Positions 18,222-27,422 of a stretch of 64,000 bases of DNA are shown here, piece by piece. The position numbers and the translations under genes are program-made. The DNA lies in NCBI GenBank assembly GCA_964635975.1, contig CAZWPO010000002.1, forward strand, positions 123,000 through 186,999, given 5' to 3'. Each line of letters starts with the position of its first letter. The first letter of the stretch is position 1. The notes beneath the pieces are model-generated. The model worked only from the letters and a program-made list of their open reading frames with translations, was not told where the DNA came from and did not search any database. The DNA comes from UBA5314 sp964635975 (GTDB lineage: Bacteria; Bacillota; Syntrophomonadia; Syntrophomonadales; Syntrophomonadaceae).

Positions 18222-18480
18222 AAATAAAAAACTTTCGCCCCAAGGGACGAAAGTGCCTTTCGCGGTACCACCCTATTTAATCCAACCAGAAAATGGTTTG
18301 ATCATCTCTTTGTCGATAACGGCTGTGCCGGCAGAGCTTACTACAATTTCAGCTCCCTGCTCCCAGGTGAATTCGCTTTGCTTTGATCCCTGGCTGTATT
18401 TTCAGTCGATGATACAGCCTCCCTGGAAGGCTATCCAGCAAGCTACTTGTCCTGTTCCTAGCATTTATTACTATACAATT
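18222..18480 (-). promoter_or_regulatory. T-box riboswitch controlling pheST
   Basis: On the minus strand the T-box core AGGGTGGTACCGCG (18261-18274) is followed by a terminator (18226-18252, stem ACTTTCG/CGAAAGT and flanking G/C pairs, then T6). Upstream lies a long structured stem I region with a candidate specifier GAA-UUC-ACC (UUC, Phe) and AGTA-type elements. Uncharged tRNA-Phe should pair with the specifier and the T-box bulge and stabilise the antiterminator. The specifier choice is by inspection. Confidence 0.92.
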
Positions 18481-18643
18481 ACTGAGTTATGACCATTTTA
18501 TAGAGAAGATAATAGATAATGCAGCCAGATGTTTCAAATAGGTGCCACAGGTTGTTAGCCTCACTTCTCATTCAAGGGCCACCCTTCAAAATTAATAAAG
18601 GCTGAACTGGGGCTTATAAATCAGATTAACCTGGCCTGGGCAA

Positions 18644-19450
18644 TTAGCAAGCGCTTTTTTGCCGCATAGCCTCACTAAGTATTATAGCACATGCACTGGC
18701 TGCATTTAAAGAATTTACTCCTTCTTTCATTGGAATTAATAGCATTTCATGGCATATTTCCATCATGGATGAACCTAAACCCCTGGCTTCGCTGCCAATC
18801 AGAAGGACAATATCCCTCGATAGATCAGTCTGATAATAAGGGAGCGCCTTTTTTACCGAGGTGCCCATCAATGTATATCCTGATGATATCAGTCTGAGCA
18901 AGTCTTCCCGAGCTATTCCATGGATCACCGGGATGTTTAGAATCCCGCCCATGCTTGCCCGGCTGGCTTTTGGGCTATGGGGATCAGCGCAATCAGGAGA
19001 CAGTAGGCATCCCTGCCCGCCAAGAGCCCAACAGCTTCTAATAATAGTCCCTAGATTGCCCGGATCCGATACAGCATCCATCATCACCCACAGACCTCTG
19101 CGTTCCAACGCGGTTTCCAGCCCCCAATGCCTTATGCTCGCCACAGCAACTATACCCTGGGGATTGCTGGAGTCGCAGATACTTCTAATAATCTTTTCGT
19201 TAACCAGGCAGCACTTCTCATCACCCATCTTTTCAATAAACCAGCGGTATTTCTCAAGCAGGTCTTCCTGCACAAAATAACGCACCAGTCTGTCGCCGAA
19301 GAGGATTATTTCATCGATCAGCCGTTCCCCTTCCAGCAGAAATAAGCCTTCCTGCCGTCGATATTTATTCTGCTTCAGGCTGGCAGCTTGCTTAACTATT
19401 GGGTTGTCGCGAGAGGTGATTTGCTTCACTTTTCTGCCCTGTGCTTTCAT
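18644..19450 (-). CDS. TrmH/SpoU-family RNA 2'-O-methyltransferase
   Basis: 268 residues. An N-terminal substrate-binding domain (KQITSRDNPIVKQAASLKQN, GLFLLEGERLIDE) precedes a SPOUT trefoil-knot domain with the SpoU motifs DAVSDPGNLGTIIRSC (motif 1), LLIGSEARGLG (motif 2) and GVNSLNAASACAIILSEA (motif 3). It uses S-adenosylmethionine to methylate a ribose 2'-OH of rRNA or tRNA. In many Firmicutes such a gene lies between infC-rpmI-rplT and pheST, as here. The target nucleotide is unknown. Confidence 0.9.
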   Translation of the reverse strand: MKAQGRKVKQITSRDNPIVKQAASLKQNKYRRQEGLFLLEGERLIDEIILFGDRLVRYFVQEDLLEKYRWFIEKMGDEKCCLVNEKIIRSICDSSNPQGIVAVASIRHWGLETALERRGLWVMMDAVSDPGNLGTIIRSCWALGGQGCLLSPDCADPHSPKASRASMGGILNIPVIHGIAREDLLRLISSGYTLMGTSVKKALPYYQTDLSRDIVLLIGSEARGLGSSMMEICHEMLLIPMKEGVNSLNAASACAIILSEAMRQKSAC

Positions 19451-19470
19451 AGAAATTACCGCACAATAAA

Positions 19471-19497
19471 AGTATGGCCTTTTTAGGGGCCATACTA
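19471..19497 (-). terminator. terminator after infC-rpmI-rplT
   Basis: Perfect 9-bp stem AGTATGGCC/GGCCATACT followed by TTTTATT on the minus strand, 17 nt after the rplT stop codon. It separates the ribosomal operon from the methyltransferase gene. Confidence 0.85.
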
Positions 19498-19513
19498 TAA
19501 TAATTCTTTGCTT

Positions 19514-19870
19514 TTATTTACCCGAACCTTTGGCCAGCTCAGCCAGGGCGGTAAATCCCTGAGGATCATTAACGGCCAGATCAGCCAGCATTTTGCGATT
19601 GATATCCACCCCGGCAACCTTTAAACCATGAACCATCCTGCTGTAGGTAGTACCGTTGTTGCGCGCAGCGGCATTTATGCGGGCGATCCACAATTTGCGA
19701 AAATCGCGCTTTTTCAGCCGCCGGTGTATATATGCATACTGCCCGGATTTCATAACTTGCTCTTTTGCCACCCGGAAGAGTTTTGACTTGCTACCCCGGT
19801 AGCCTTTAGCCAGTTTCAATATTTTCTTATGTCTTCTATGTGCAGTCACTCCGCGTTTGACTCTCGGCAT
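19514..19870 (-). CDS. rplT: 50S ribosomal protein L20
   Basis: 118 residues, full length, beginning MPRVKRGVTAHRRHKKILKL with the basic N-terminal extension and RRLKKRDFRKLWIARINAAA of L20. It is needed for early 50S assembly and is the autoregulator of this operon in Firmicutes, binding the leader upstream of infC. Third gene of infC-rpmI-rplT. Confidence 0.98.
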   Translation of the reverse strand: MPRVKRGVTAHRRHKKILKLAKGYRGSKSKLFRVAKEQVMKSGQYAYIHRRLKKRDFRKLWIARINAAARNNGTTYSRMVHGLKVAGVDINRKMLADLAVNDPQGFTALAELAKGSGK

Positions 19871-19905
19871 TACTAAAACCTCCTGCTAACTGTAAATATG
19901 TGAGC

Positions 19906-20100
19906 TTAATAAGGGATCAAGCGAGTGATTCTCTTGTTTTCGGCTTCACTAACCAGGCCTGCCTTGCGCAGGTTTCTTTTTCTCTTCGGGGACTTATCTC
20001 CAAGTAGATGACTGGCATAAGCTTTGGATCTTTTGACTTTGCCGCTCCCGGTTTTTTTGAATCGCTTTGCGGCACCCCTGTGGGTCTTGATCTTAGGCAT
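19906..20100 (-). CDS. rpmI: 50S ribosomal protein L35
   Basis: 64 residues, starting MPKIKTHRGAAKRFKKTG, the invariant L35 N-terminus. Its ATG (20098-20100) overlaps the TGA of infC by one base (TGATG), so translation is coupled. Full length for the family. Confidence 0.97.
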   Translation of the reverse strand: MPKIKTHRGAAKRFKKTGSGKVKRSKAYASHLLGDKSPKRKRNLRKAGLVSEAENKRITRLIPY

Positions 20101-20648
20101 CAAGCTTCCTCCTTCTTTTCGTTCTTGTGTCTTTCCGTATCCAATTTTGGAGTAAGTATCATGGTCATATTTTTACCCTCTACCTTGGGATTTTTCTCAA
20201 CGGCAGAGATCTCGACCAGCTGACTGGCCAATTTATTCAAAAGCTTCTCGCCCAGATCGGGATGAGTTATTTCCCGGCCTCTGAACATGATGGTGGCTTT
20301 AACCTTGTCCCCAGCCTCCAAAAAACGTCGAGCGTTTTTAGCTTTGACATCGAAATCATGGTCCTCTATATTAGGACGCAGTTTGACCTCTTTAACGGAA
20401 ATGATTTTTTGTTTCTTTCGTGCTTCCTTCTCTCTCTTGCTCTGCTCGAATTTGAATTTACCGAAGTCCATCAAGCGGCATACCGGAGGTTTAGCAGATG
20501 GAGCTACCTCCACTAAATCCAGTCCCTTCTCAATAGCAATTCCCATAGCATCGCGAATAGGAACAATGCCCAGCTGTTCACCGTCTTCGCTTACCAGTCT
20601 CACTTCTTTTACCCTGATGTCTTCGTTAATTCTCCAATCTTTGCTGAT
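20100..20648 (-). CDS. infC: translation initiation factor IF-3, non-AUG start
   Basis: About 182 residues. The protein aligns to IF-3 from SKDWRINEDIRVKEVRLV onward, with VDLVEVAP-type linker text and the C-terminal domain REITHPDLGEKLLNKLA. The codon directly before AGC AAA GAT is ATC (20646-20648), and GGAGGTG lies 9 nt upstream. B. subtilis infC begins AUU-AGC-AAA-GAU, so AUC is the likely start, permitting IF-3 to repress its own synthesis by rejecting non-AUG codons. An ATG at 20705 would start inside the leader terminator and add 19 unrelated residues. Confidence 0.93.
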   Translation of the reverse strand: MSKDWRINEDIRVKEVRLVSEDGEQLGIVPIRDAMGIAIEKGLDLVEVAPSAKPPVCRLMDFGKFKFEQSKREKEARKKQKIISVKEVKLRPNIEDHDFDVKAKNARRFLEAGDKVKATIMFRGREITHPDLGEKLLNKLASQLVEISAVEKNPKVEGKNMTMILTPKLDTERHKNEKKEEA

Positions 20649-20659
20649 AAGAAGTTCAC

Positions 20660-20806
20660 CTCCCAGTAAAATTAAGAAAGCGGGTCGCAAGAACCCGCTT
20701 TTCAATACTCACACATACCCATGTTAGGGTTATAGCCTTGAGTCATTGAATACCCTGGTAGTGCTAACCCCAAGGTGAGAAGCAAAGCTCCTGCTTAATA
20801 ACACAA
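20660..20806 (-). promoter_or_regulatory. L20-type leader of infC-rpmI-rplT with terminator
   Basis: The minus-strand leader contains GGGTTAGCACTACCAGGG and a pairing partner AACCCTAACATGGG. It ends in a strong terminator at 20676-20703 (AAAGCGGGTTC/GACCCGCTTTC) immediately before the infC ribosome-binding site. This layout matches the Firmicutes L20 leader, where L20 binds and favours termination. The assignment is by position and overall pattern; I could not align it to the covariance model. Confidence 0.75.
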
Positions 20807-20869
20807 AAATTATATCATATAGTTTTTCCCATTACAATGCAATTTTCGATAAAATCGCCATAACACTTA

Positions 20870-22780
20870 TTAGGAAATAGCCTTGTCGTCGATCTCTTTG
20901 CTGAGCCTGGCTAAAAATTCTTCTGTGCGAACAGCCCCCTGATCTCCCTCTTTGCGATGGCGGACTGAAACAGTCCCTTCCTCAGCTTCCCGATCCCCCA
21001 CCACCAAAAGATACGGTATTTTCTGCATCTGCCCGTCCCTGATTTTGTAGCCCACCTTTTCACTGCGCAGGTCGGGTTCTACGCGGATACCCGCTTTTTC
21101 TAGATTAGCCAGCACCTGGAGGGCGTACTCATGATGTCTTTCCGTAATGGGAATCACCCGGGCTTGAACGGGAGCCAGCCAAGCCGGAAACGCACCGCCG
21201 AAATGCTCGGTCAAGATGCCTATGAAGCGCTCGATGCTTCCATAGATTACGCGATGGATCATAACCGGGCGGTGTTTTTCACCGTCTTCGCCAATATAAT
21301 TCAGATCAAAACGCTCCGGCATCTGAAAATCGAGCTGGATGGTCCCACACTGCCAGGTGCGATCCAGTGAGTCCTGAAGATGGAAATCGATCTTGGGACC
21401 ATAGAAGGCGCCGTCACCCTCATTTATCTTGTAGGGCAGTCCTTTCTCATCCAATGCCATTTTAAGAGCATTGGTAGCCACTTCCCAGGTCTCAGCATCC
21501 CCAATCGATTTTTCAGGCCGGGTGGAAAGCTCCACATGGTAAGGAAAACCAAACAGGCTGTAGAAGCGGTCGATCAAGTCAATAACTCTTTTTATCTCGT
21601 CGATGATCTGCTCGGGCAGCATAAAAATATGGGCGTCATCCTGGGTAAAGGCCCGCACCCTCATCAAGCCGTGCAGCACACCCGATTTCTCATGGCGGTG
21701 CACCAGTCCCATTTCACCGACGCGCAGCGGAAGCTCCCGGTAGCTGTGCAGAGACTGCTTATATAGTAGCAGTCCACCAGGACAGTTCATAGGCTTGACA
21801 CAATAGTTCTCTTCATCTATCACTGTAAAATACATGTTTTCCTTATAATTGTCCCAGTGCCCGGAACGGTGCCAGAGTTCTTCATTGAGTATTATTGGAG
21901 TGCGCACCTCAGAATACCCGGCTTTGCGGTGCTCTTCCCGCCAGAATTTCTCCAGTTCATTGCGAAGGATCATGCCTTTAGGCATAAAGAACGGGAAACC
22001 CGGTCCTTCGTCCAGCACCACAAACAAGCCCAACTCTCGTCCCAGCCTGCGGTGATCGCGCTTTTTGGCTTCTTCCAGTTTGTGCAGGTAATCATCAAGA
22101 AGCGCCTTTTTGGGGAAGGAAGTGGCATAAACTCTCTGCAGCATCTGGTTCTGCTCGCTCCCCCTCCAGTATGCTCCAGCCAGGCTCATGACCTTGAAAG
22201 ACTTGACCTTACCGGTAGAAGCGATATGGGGCCCGGCGCATAGATCAATAAACTCTCCCTGTTGGTAAGTGCTGATAAGAGCATCACTAGGCAGGTCGTT
22301 GATCAATTCCACCTTATATTCTTCATCGTGCTCCGCAAAAAGCTTCAATGCCTCATCGCGGCTAAGCTCCCTGCGCACAATGGGGTAGTCTGCCTCAATT
22401 ATTTTTGCCATTTCATCTTCTATCAGCTTGATGTCATCGGGTGTAATAGTATGTTCGCTGTCGAAATCGTAGTAGAATCCCTTGTCTATAGCAGGCCCGA
22501 TAGCCAGCCTGGTCCCCGGCCAGAGCCTCTTTACGGCTTGGGCCATGATATGGGAGGATGAATGGCGGTAAACCTGTAAGGACCGCTCATCTTCGAAGCC
22601 GATAAATTCAAGGTTTCCATCTTTATCAGGAGTTCGGTTGAGATCTGTCAATACACCATTATAGATTGCGACAACCGTATTTTTTGCTAACTTCGGACTT
22701 ATATCCTGGGCTATCTGCAAAAAACTGATTCCCTCCACATACTCCTTCTGATTCCCGTCTTTAAACGTGATATTGATCAT
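20870..22780 (-). CDS. thrS: threonyl-tRNA synthetase
   Basis: 636 residues, full length: TGS domain (1-62), editing domain with HSSSHIMAQAVKRLWPG and CAGPHIASTGKVK, class II core with motif 2 (MGLVHRHEKSGVLHGLMRVR) and the zinc-ligand cysteine in KPMNCPGG, and the C-terminal anticodon-binding domain. It charges tRNA-Thr. No T-box is visible upstream, unlike thrS in Bacillus. Confidence 0.98.
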   Translation of the reverse strand: MINITFKDGNQKEYVEGISFLQIAQDISPKLAKNTVVAIYNGVLTDLNRTPDKDGNLEFIGFEDERSLQVYRHSSSHIMAQAVKRLWPGTRLAIGPAIDKGFYYDFDSEHTITPDDIKLIEDEMAKIIEADYPIVRRELSRDEALKLFAEHDEEYKVELINDLPSDALISTYQQGEFIDLCAGPHIASTGKVKSFKVMSLAGAYWRGSEQNQMLQRVYATSFPKKALLDDYLHKLEEAKKRDHRRLGRELGLFVVLDEGPGFPFFMPKGMILRNELEKFWREEHRKAGYSEVRTPIILNEELWHRSGHWDNYKENMYFTVIDEENYCVKPMNCPGGLLLYKQSLHSYRELPLRVGEMGLVHRHEKSGVLHGLMRVRAFTQDDAHIFMLPEQIIDEIKRVIDLIDRFYSLFGFPYHVELSTRPEKSIGDAETWEVATNALKMALDEKGLPYKINEGDGAFYGPKIDFHLQDSLDRTWQCGTIQLDFQMPERFDLNYIGEDGEKHRPVMIHRVIYGSIERFIGILTEHFGGAFPAWLAPVQARVIPITERHHEYALQVLANLEKAGIRVEPDLRSEKVGYKIRDGQMQKIPYLLVVGDREAEEGTVSVRHRKEGDQGAVRTEEFLARLSKEIDDKAIS

Positions 22781-22915
22781 CTCATAAACCCTCCTGATAC
22801 TTGCAATGATAATCTCTTCTTATCTAAACATTATTGAAAATATAGCAGATTTGGCGCATAACCGCAAATCCAAGTAGCGGTCAGCATATTACTATTGAAT
22901 CATCGCCCTTTAAAA

Positions 22916-22955
22916 CACAAAAATTCCTCCAAAAGAAAACTTCTTTCGAGGAATT
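22916..22955 (-). terminator. terminator after ytxC
   Basis: Inverted repeat AATTCCTC/GAGGAATT followed by TTTTG on the minus strand, about 30 nt past the ytxC stop codon. Confidence 0.75.
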
Positions 22956-22985
22956 ATCAAACGAACTCGGAGTTCTCGCTTTTCT

Positions 22986-23918
22986 TCAACTGCCCTTGGT
23001 CGTTTTGCTCTGACCGGGATGGCATTTTTCACACCCTAAACAATCCTGGATCCTTTCCTTAAAAACTCTCCGTATCATAAGCACTGATTCGCAGGCAAGA
23101 TGCTCCTCCTGGCAGTTATGAAGAATTATTTTTTTAGGTGCTATAGTTATGAGGATGCTTACCAGAACATCATCCAGGCTAATTTCATTCAACAGCATTT
23201 CATCCAGGTAATAGTTGATGTATTTCTCGTCGATGGCAGCCCCGCTTCCATCCCACAGATAATAGATCCCATCTCCGTTCATCATGAGGTTGACTTCATT
23301 CATTTTAGGTTTTTGACTATCAACGAAATAACGCAGCAAATTGATGAACTCACTATATTCCCTCTCATTTTTCAACTCCTGGAGGGCTACCTCTACCGCG
23401 TGCTTTATCTCAATCAAATAGTCCTGCAGGCAAAAATTAATAAAGCCTTCTACCAGGAGGCGGTCATTGTTCTTGATATGTTCGAGCACTCTCTGGCTGA
23501 TCCTGTTTTTCCGGCCGAAGCGCAATAGAAGATTGAGGCTTTCAGAATTAACACAGTTATGCATTATGTTATGGGCTTTGGTGAAAATTATATCTTTCTC
23601 TTCGATGCTGGTCTTGCGGCTAACGCGATTGATCTCTTTTCGAAGAAGCTTTGCCTCACAATTGACGACTACATGCTCAGCGACGACCTCTGCTAACTGA
23701 TGGCAGAACACCTGGTAAACATCTTCTTCTTTAAAAACGTAGTGACAGCTCTCCCCTTCCAGGCGCAGGTTAACCAGTTCGATCCCCGAGTCTTTCATCA
23801 TATCTTGTTTTATATCCAGATAAAGCCCCTTCTGGCTGATCCAGGGCAGACGCTTGCGAAGTCCTTCAACTATAAAATCGCTGGATTCCGCGGTAGCCAC
23901 CTGGAATTTATAAAGCAT
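22986..23918 (-). CDS. ytxC: YtxC-like sporulation-associated protein
   Basis: 310 residues, acidic and predicted alpha-helical, with no catalytic motif I can name. The segment RVLEHIKNNDRLLVEGFINF followed by LQDYLIEIKHAVEVALQEL fits the YtxC family of endospore formers, and the gene lies just upstream of thrS as in Bacillus. Four cysteines near the C-terminus (CESVL, CLGCEKCH) could bind metal. Its biochemical role is unknown even in model species. Confidence 0.72.
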   Translation of the reverse strand: MLYKFQVATAESSDFIVEGLRKRLPWISQKGLYLDIKQDMMKDSGIELVNLRLEGESCHYVFKEEDVYQVFCHQLAEVVAEHVVVNCEAKLLRKEINRVSRKTSIEEKDIIFTKAHNIMHNCVNSESLNLLLRFGRKNRISQRVLEHIKNNDRLLVEGFINFCLQDYLIEIKHAVEVALQELKNEREYSEFINLLRYFVDSQKPKMNEVNLMMNGDGIYYLWDGSGAAIDEKYINYYLDEMLLNEISLDDVLVSILITIAPKKIILHNCQEEHLACESVLMIRRVFKERIQDCLGCEKCHPGQSKTTKGS

Positions 23919-24080
23919 AACGAACCTCCCACACTCATGAAAGATATTTTATTATATGTGGTGGGGATAATCGTTATTCAGCTGAGCCTTTGCGATAAAA
24001 CACCGTGCTGGCAGCGACCGGTAAAATCGCGACTTATTACCACTTAAATCAATATTATTATCGCGTTTTTTTGGTAAAAC

Positions 24081-24106
24081 AAAAAATCCCGATCTAACGG
24101 GATTTT
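24081..24106 (-). terminator. terminator after tRNA-Val
   Basis: AAAATCCCG/CGGGATTTT hairpin with loop TTAGAT followed by TT on the minus strand, 12 nt after the tRNA 3' end. Confidence 0.8.
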
Positions 24107-24117
24107 GTTTGCTTTTA

Positions 24118-24192
24118 TGGTGGGCCGTACAAGATTCGAACTTGTGGCTTCTTCCGCGTCAAGGAAGCACTCTCCCACTGAGTTAACGGCCC
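24118..24192 (-). tRNA. tRNA-Val (anticodon GAC)
   Basis: A complete cloverleaf on the minus strand: acceptor GGGCCGT pairs with ACGGCCC, the anticodon stem is CTTCC/GGAAG with loop TTGACGC (anticodon GAC), and the T-loop is GTTCGAATC. The 3' CCA is encoded. It is followed by its own terminator. Confidence 0.96.
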
Positions 24193-24483
24193 GAATGTAG
24201 TTCTGATTATATACCGAAGAAAAATCAAAATCAAGACAGCCCCACACTTTTTGAGTTAACCAGGACCACCTGACACCCTAATGGCAACTTCTTATAAACC
24301 ATATATAATAAGGAGGTTTTAGTTTCTAATTACTCATAAGCTCCCTGGCAAAACATTTTGATGCTTAAGTAAAGCTGTATCTTTCTTTAGGCGCGGGATA
24401 AGCATGCGTTCGCAAAATAAGTAATAATAACTTCGTCCGTACAATAAAGATGTAAAAACCATGGGTGGGAGGTTAAGCTGCAT

Positions 24484-25212
24484 ATGCCAAGAGTTTTCGG
24501 GTTTTACCAGCTTCATACACGGGCGAAAGCTGCACTCATCGGCATTTTTGTTATGGTTATCCTGGGGGCAAGTGTACTCTATGTTCAGGCTTATCATCGC
24601 TTGAAGCCAATCTATGAAGTTAAAACAGATAAAAAGGTGATCGCTCTGACTTTCGATATCAGCTGGGGAAGCAGCACCCCAACCCCGGTTTTGGATATTT
24701 TGAAGGATAACGGATTGACCTGCACATTTTTTCTTTCCGGGCCCTGGGTCAAACAATATCCAGAGATAGCCACGCGCATCCAACAGGATGGTCATGAAAT
24801 TGGAAGCCACGGCTACCGCCATATAAATTTGAGCAATCTTAGTAAAAGTGAAATAATCGATGAAGTAAACAAAGCCCATGCCAATATCAAAGAAGTGACC
24901 GGTGTGGATGCCAGCTTGATCAGAACACCCAATGGCGATTATAACGATACCGTTGTTCAGGCCATACACGAAGCAAATTATGAAGCCATACAGTGGAGCT
25001 GTGATTCGCTGGATTGGATGAATCCCGGGGTGAATACCATAATTGAACGGGTAAGCAAAAAAGCAAAAGCAGGTGACATAGTACTCCTTCATGCCAGCGA
25101 CACGTGCAAGCAAACAGCCGAAGCACTGCCCTCCCTGATTAAAAACCTCAAAGACCAAGGCTATCAGTTTGTGACCGTATCACAGCTCTTGAGCGAGCAG
25201 AATAACCCGTAG
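24484..25212 (+). CDS. pdaB: PdaB-like polysaccharide deacetylase (sporulation type)
   Basis: 242 residues: a membrane anchor (about 16-38) then a NodB domain with ALTFDISWGSSTP (motif 1, FDxxW variant), GHEIGSHGYRHINLS (motif 2 SHxxxH), RTPNGDYND (motif 3) and DIVLLHASD (motif 5). The FDISWG variant of motif 1 and the length match the PdaB group, which acts on spore cortex peptidoglycan. GGGAGG precedes the ATG. It is on the opposite strand from its neighbours and monocistronic. PdaB against a related YlxY/PdaA assignment is not certain. Confidence 0.8.
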   Translation: MPRVFGFYQLHTRAKAALIGIFVMVILGASVLYVQAYHRLKPIYEVKTDKKVIALTFDISWGSSTPTPVLDILKDNGLTCTFFLSGPWVKQYPEIATRIQQDGHEIGSHGYRHINLSNLSKSEIIDEVNKAHANIKEVTGVDASLIRTPNGDYNDTVVQAIHEANYEAIQWSCDSLDWMNPGVNTIIERVSKKAKAGDIVLLHASDTCKQTAEALPSLIKNLKDQGYQFVTVSQLLSEQNNP

Positions 25213-25288
25213 AGCTCTCTTAAGTAGAGGCCACAAACTTAAACATTTGATCGATACTTTGATTCAACATTCTAAAGGTATATTATTT

Positions 25289-26992
25289 CTACTTACTAAT
25301 ATGATATTTGTTGAGCTTACGATAAAGTGCCGAGGGGTGTATGGCCAGAATTTGAGCAGCGGCCCTCTTATCCCCTTTTGTATGCCTTAACACATCTTCC
25401 AATACCTGTTTTTCTGTCTGAGCCAGAATATCGGAAAGCACTTGTTTGCCGCCCACCTTTTTGTTCCCGCTGATTCTTCTCTGTACGCAAGGAAAATCGT
25501 CATAGTTGAGGATAACGTTATCAGTCATATTCATGGCAAGTTCTAAAACGTTTTCCAATTCTCGCACATTTCCCGGCCAATCATATTGCTGAAGAAGCGT
25601 AACCGCTTCACTTGATATACCGCTGATCTGCCTTCGTAGTTTGACATTCAGTTTAGAAATCAGTGCGTCAATCAGTACTGGAATATCATCATTGTGCTCT
25701 CTTAGGGGCGGTACATTAATCTCGATAATGTTTAGCCGGTAATACAAGTCTTCGCGGAACTTCCCTTCGGCAACCATAGCTTCTAGATTCTGGTTGGTAG
25801 CCGCAATTACACGAACATTGACTGTTATTGGCTCCAGGCTGCCTATTCTCTCAAGCTCCCGTTCCTGAAGTACCCTGAGTAATTTAGCCTGCATGAGCAA
25901 TGGCATATCTCCGATTTCATCGAGAAAGATCGTCCCCCGATCAGCAAGTTCAAATTTACCCGGCTTCCCACCTTTCTTAGCACCGGTGAAAGCCCCTTCT
26001 GCATAACCGAAAAGCTCTGATTCTAATAGATTATCAGGGATAGCCGCGCAATTTACTTTAATAAAAGGTTTCTTGCGCCGTTCGCTGCTGTTATGGATCG
26101 CATGGGCAAACATTTCTTTGCCGGTACCGCTTTCCCCTGTTATCAGCACGGTTGAAATGTTTCTTGCCACACGCCAGGCTATATTTTTTATGCTGTTCAT
26201 AACCTCGCTTTTGCCGATAATATCTTCAAAAACATAGCTCGATCGATTCAGTTTCTCACATTCTTCTTTATAGAATTCAAGCTGGCGCTCCATCTGTTCC
26301 AACTTATCGTTCAGGATTTTGGCAACACTAATATCAGTGAAAAGTGTTTTGCCAAACGCTCCCACCATTTCTCCCCCCCTCATAATTGGGACTCGCATTG
26401 TTATTAAACCCTGATCTTTTACGTTGCAAAAATCACACAAGATCGGCTCACCAGTCTTTAGTACCTGAGGAAGGTTGCAGTTCTCGTTTATCAGAGTGAT
26501 ATGTGTTCCCAGGATTTCTTCGCGCTTGCGCCCCACAATGTTTAAATAGGTATCATTTATCATCGTTACCAACCCGTTCTTATCGACCACAATGATTCCT
26601 TCATAGGGATTTTCTATTACCTGCTCCTGAATCGACTTGAGCTGTTTTTCATGCTCAAGCTCGGTAATATCATGAAATGAACCGACAGCACCAACCAGTT
26701 CTTCATTTTGCATGATAGGAGTACGGTTGCTCATAACGAAGATTTCATCTACCTTTTGCTTGTGATGCAGCAAAGATTTTCCCGTTCGGACAACTTTGAC
26801 GAGTCCCAAATCTGGTACGACTTCATCGACATGCTTACCTATGGCTTCATAAGCTGAAATACCCAAAAGCCTCTCCGCTGCGGGATTAAATATGGTAATG
26901 GCACAATCCTTATTTATAGCAATTATCCCACTATAGAGTGAGCATACAATGGCATCCAAATATTCTTTCACATATTCAATGTTGCTTATCAT
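25289..26992 (-). CDS. sigma-54-dependent activator with two PAS domains
   Basis: 567 residues: PAS 1 (about 10-115), PAS 2 (about 120-235), AAA+ sigma-54 interaction domain (about 255-490) with Walker A GESGTGKEMFA and the GAFTGA loop, and a Fis-type helix-turn-helix at the C-terminus (KRAAAQILAIHPSALYRKL). The PAS pair suggests sensing of a cytosolic small ligand or redox state. It lies downstream of the beta-oxidation operon, separated only by a sequence gap, and that operon has a candidate -24/-12 promoter, so it is the likely activator. A GGGGGGGACGGAG run precedes the ATG. Confidence 0.92.
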   Translation of the reverse strand: MISNIEYVKEYLDAIVCSLYSGIIAINKDCAITIFNPAAERLLGISAYEAIGKHVDEVVPDLGLVKVVRTGKSLLHHKQKVDEIFVMSNRTPIMQNEELVGAVGSFHDITELEHEKQLKSIQEQVIENPYEGIIVVDKNGLVTMINDTYLNIVGRKREEILGTHITLINENCNLPQVLKTGEPILCDFCNVKDQGLITMRVPIMRGGEMVGAFGKTLFTDISVAKILNDKLEQMERQLEFYKEECEKLNRSSYVFEDIIGKSEVMNSIKNIAWRVARNISTVLITGESGTGKEMFAHAIHNSSERRKKPFIKVNCAAIPDNLLESELFGYAEGAFTGAKKGGKPGKFELADRGTIFLDEIGDMPLLMQAKLLRVLQERELERIGSLEPITVNVRVIAATNQNLEAMVAEGKFREDLYYRLNIIEINVPPLREHNDDIPVLIDALISKLNVKLRRQISGISSEAVTLLQQYDWPGNVRELENVLELAMNMTDNVILNYDDFPCVQRRISGNKKVGGKQVLSDILAQTEKQVLEDVLRHTKGDKRAAAQILAIHPSALYRKLNKYHISK

Positions 26993-27235
26993 CTCCGTCC
27001 CCCCCCCTTATACCAGGCAATGGCTTTAATCTTTTTCCACTGAGTTTTGCGCTCTTGCTATACTACTCATTTATGCCTATCCCCCCAAACCCGCTTCTTT
27101 CTATATGGTATATATATGTATTTTTATCTTTTATTACTATATACTATAATTTCAGCTTTGCGCCCATAAATTGGCACTGCTGTTACGGATCTATCAACTA
27201 TCGTTTAGACTACTTATTATGCCTCTTAGCCCTGT

Positions 27236-27335
27236 NNNNNNNNNNNNNNNNNNNNNNNNNNNNNNNNNNNNNNNNNNNNNNNNNNNNNNNNNNNNNNNNN
27301 NNNNNNNNNNNNNNNNNNNNNNNNNNNNNNNNNNN
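27236..27335. other. assembly gap (100 N)
   Basis: One hundred undetermined bases between the sigma-54 activator and the CoA-transferase gene. The flanks (26993-27235 and 27336-27422) contain no convincing gene, so real content could be missing and the true distance between the two genes is unknown. Confidence 1.
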
Positions 27336-27422
27336 AAGGCGGCGATAGCCTTCGCCATCACCTAATATCAGGATTTTATACTAGTTGTTAATAAGGGGGG
27401 TGGGACCAAACAGCACTCTTTA

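Noticed and set aside
22781..22985. T-box in front of thrS
   Set aside because: No GGTGGTACCGCG-type core and no large leader; only a terminator of ytxC is visible.
24334..25158. Long open frame (274 codons) on the minus strand
   Set aside because: It is antisense to the PdaB-like gene, which has catalytic motifs, a ribosome-binding site and a signal anchor; the antisense translation has no family features.
27172..27186. TGGCACTGCTGTTAC on the plus strand as a sigma-54 promoter
   Set aside because: The -12 block is TTAC rather than TTGC, and it points into the assembly gap and then antisense to the CoA-transferase gene.
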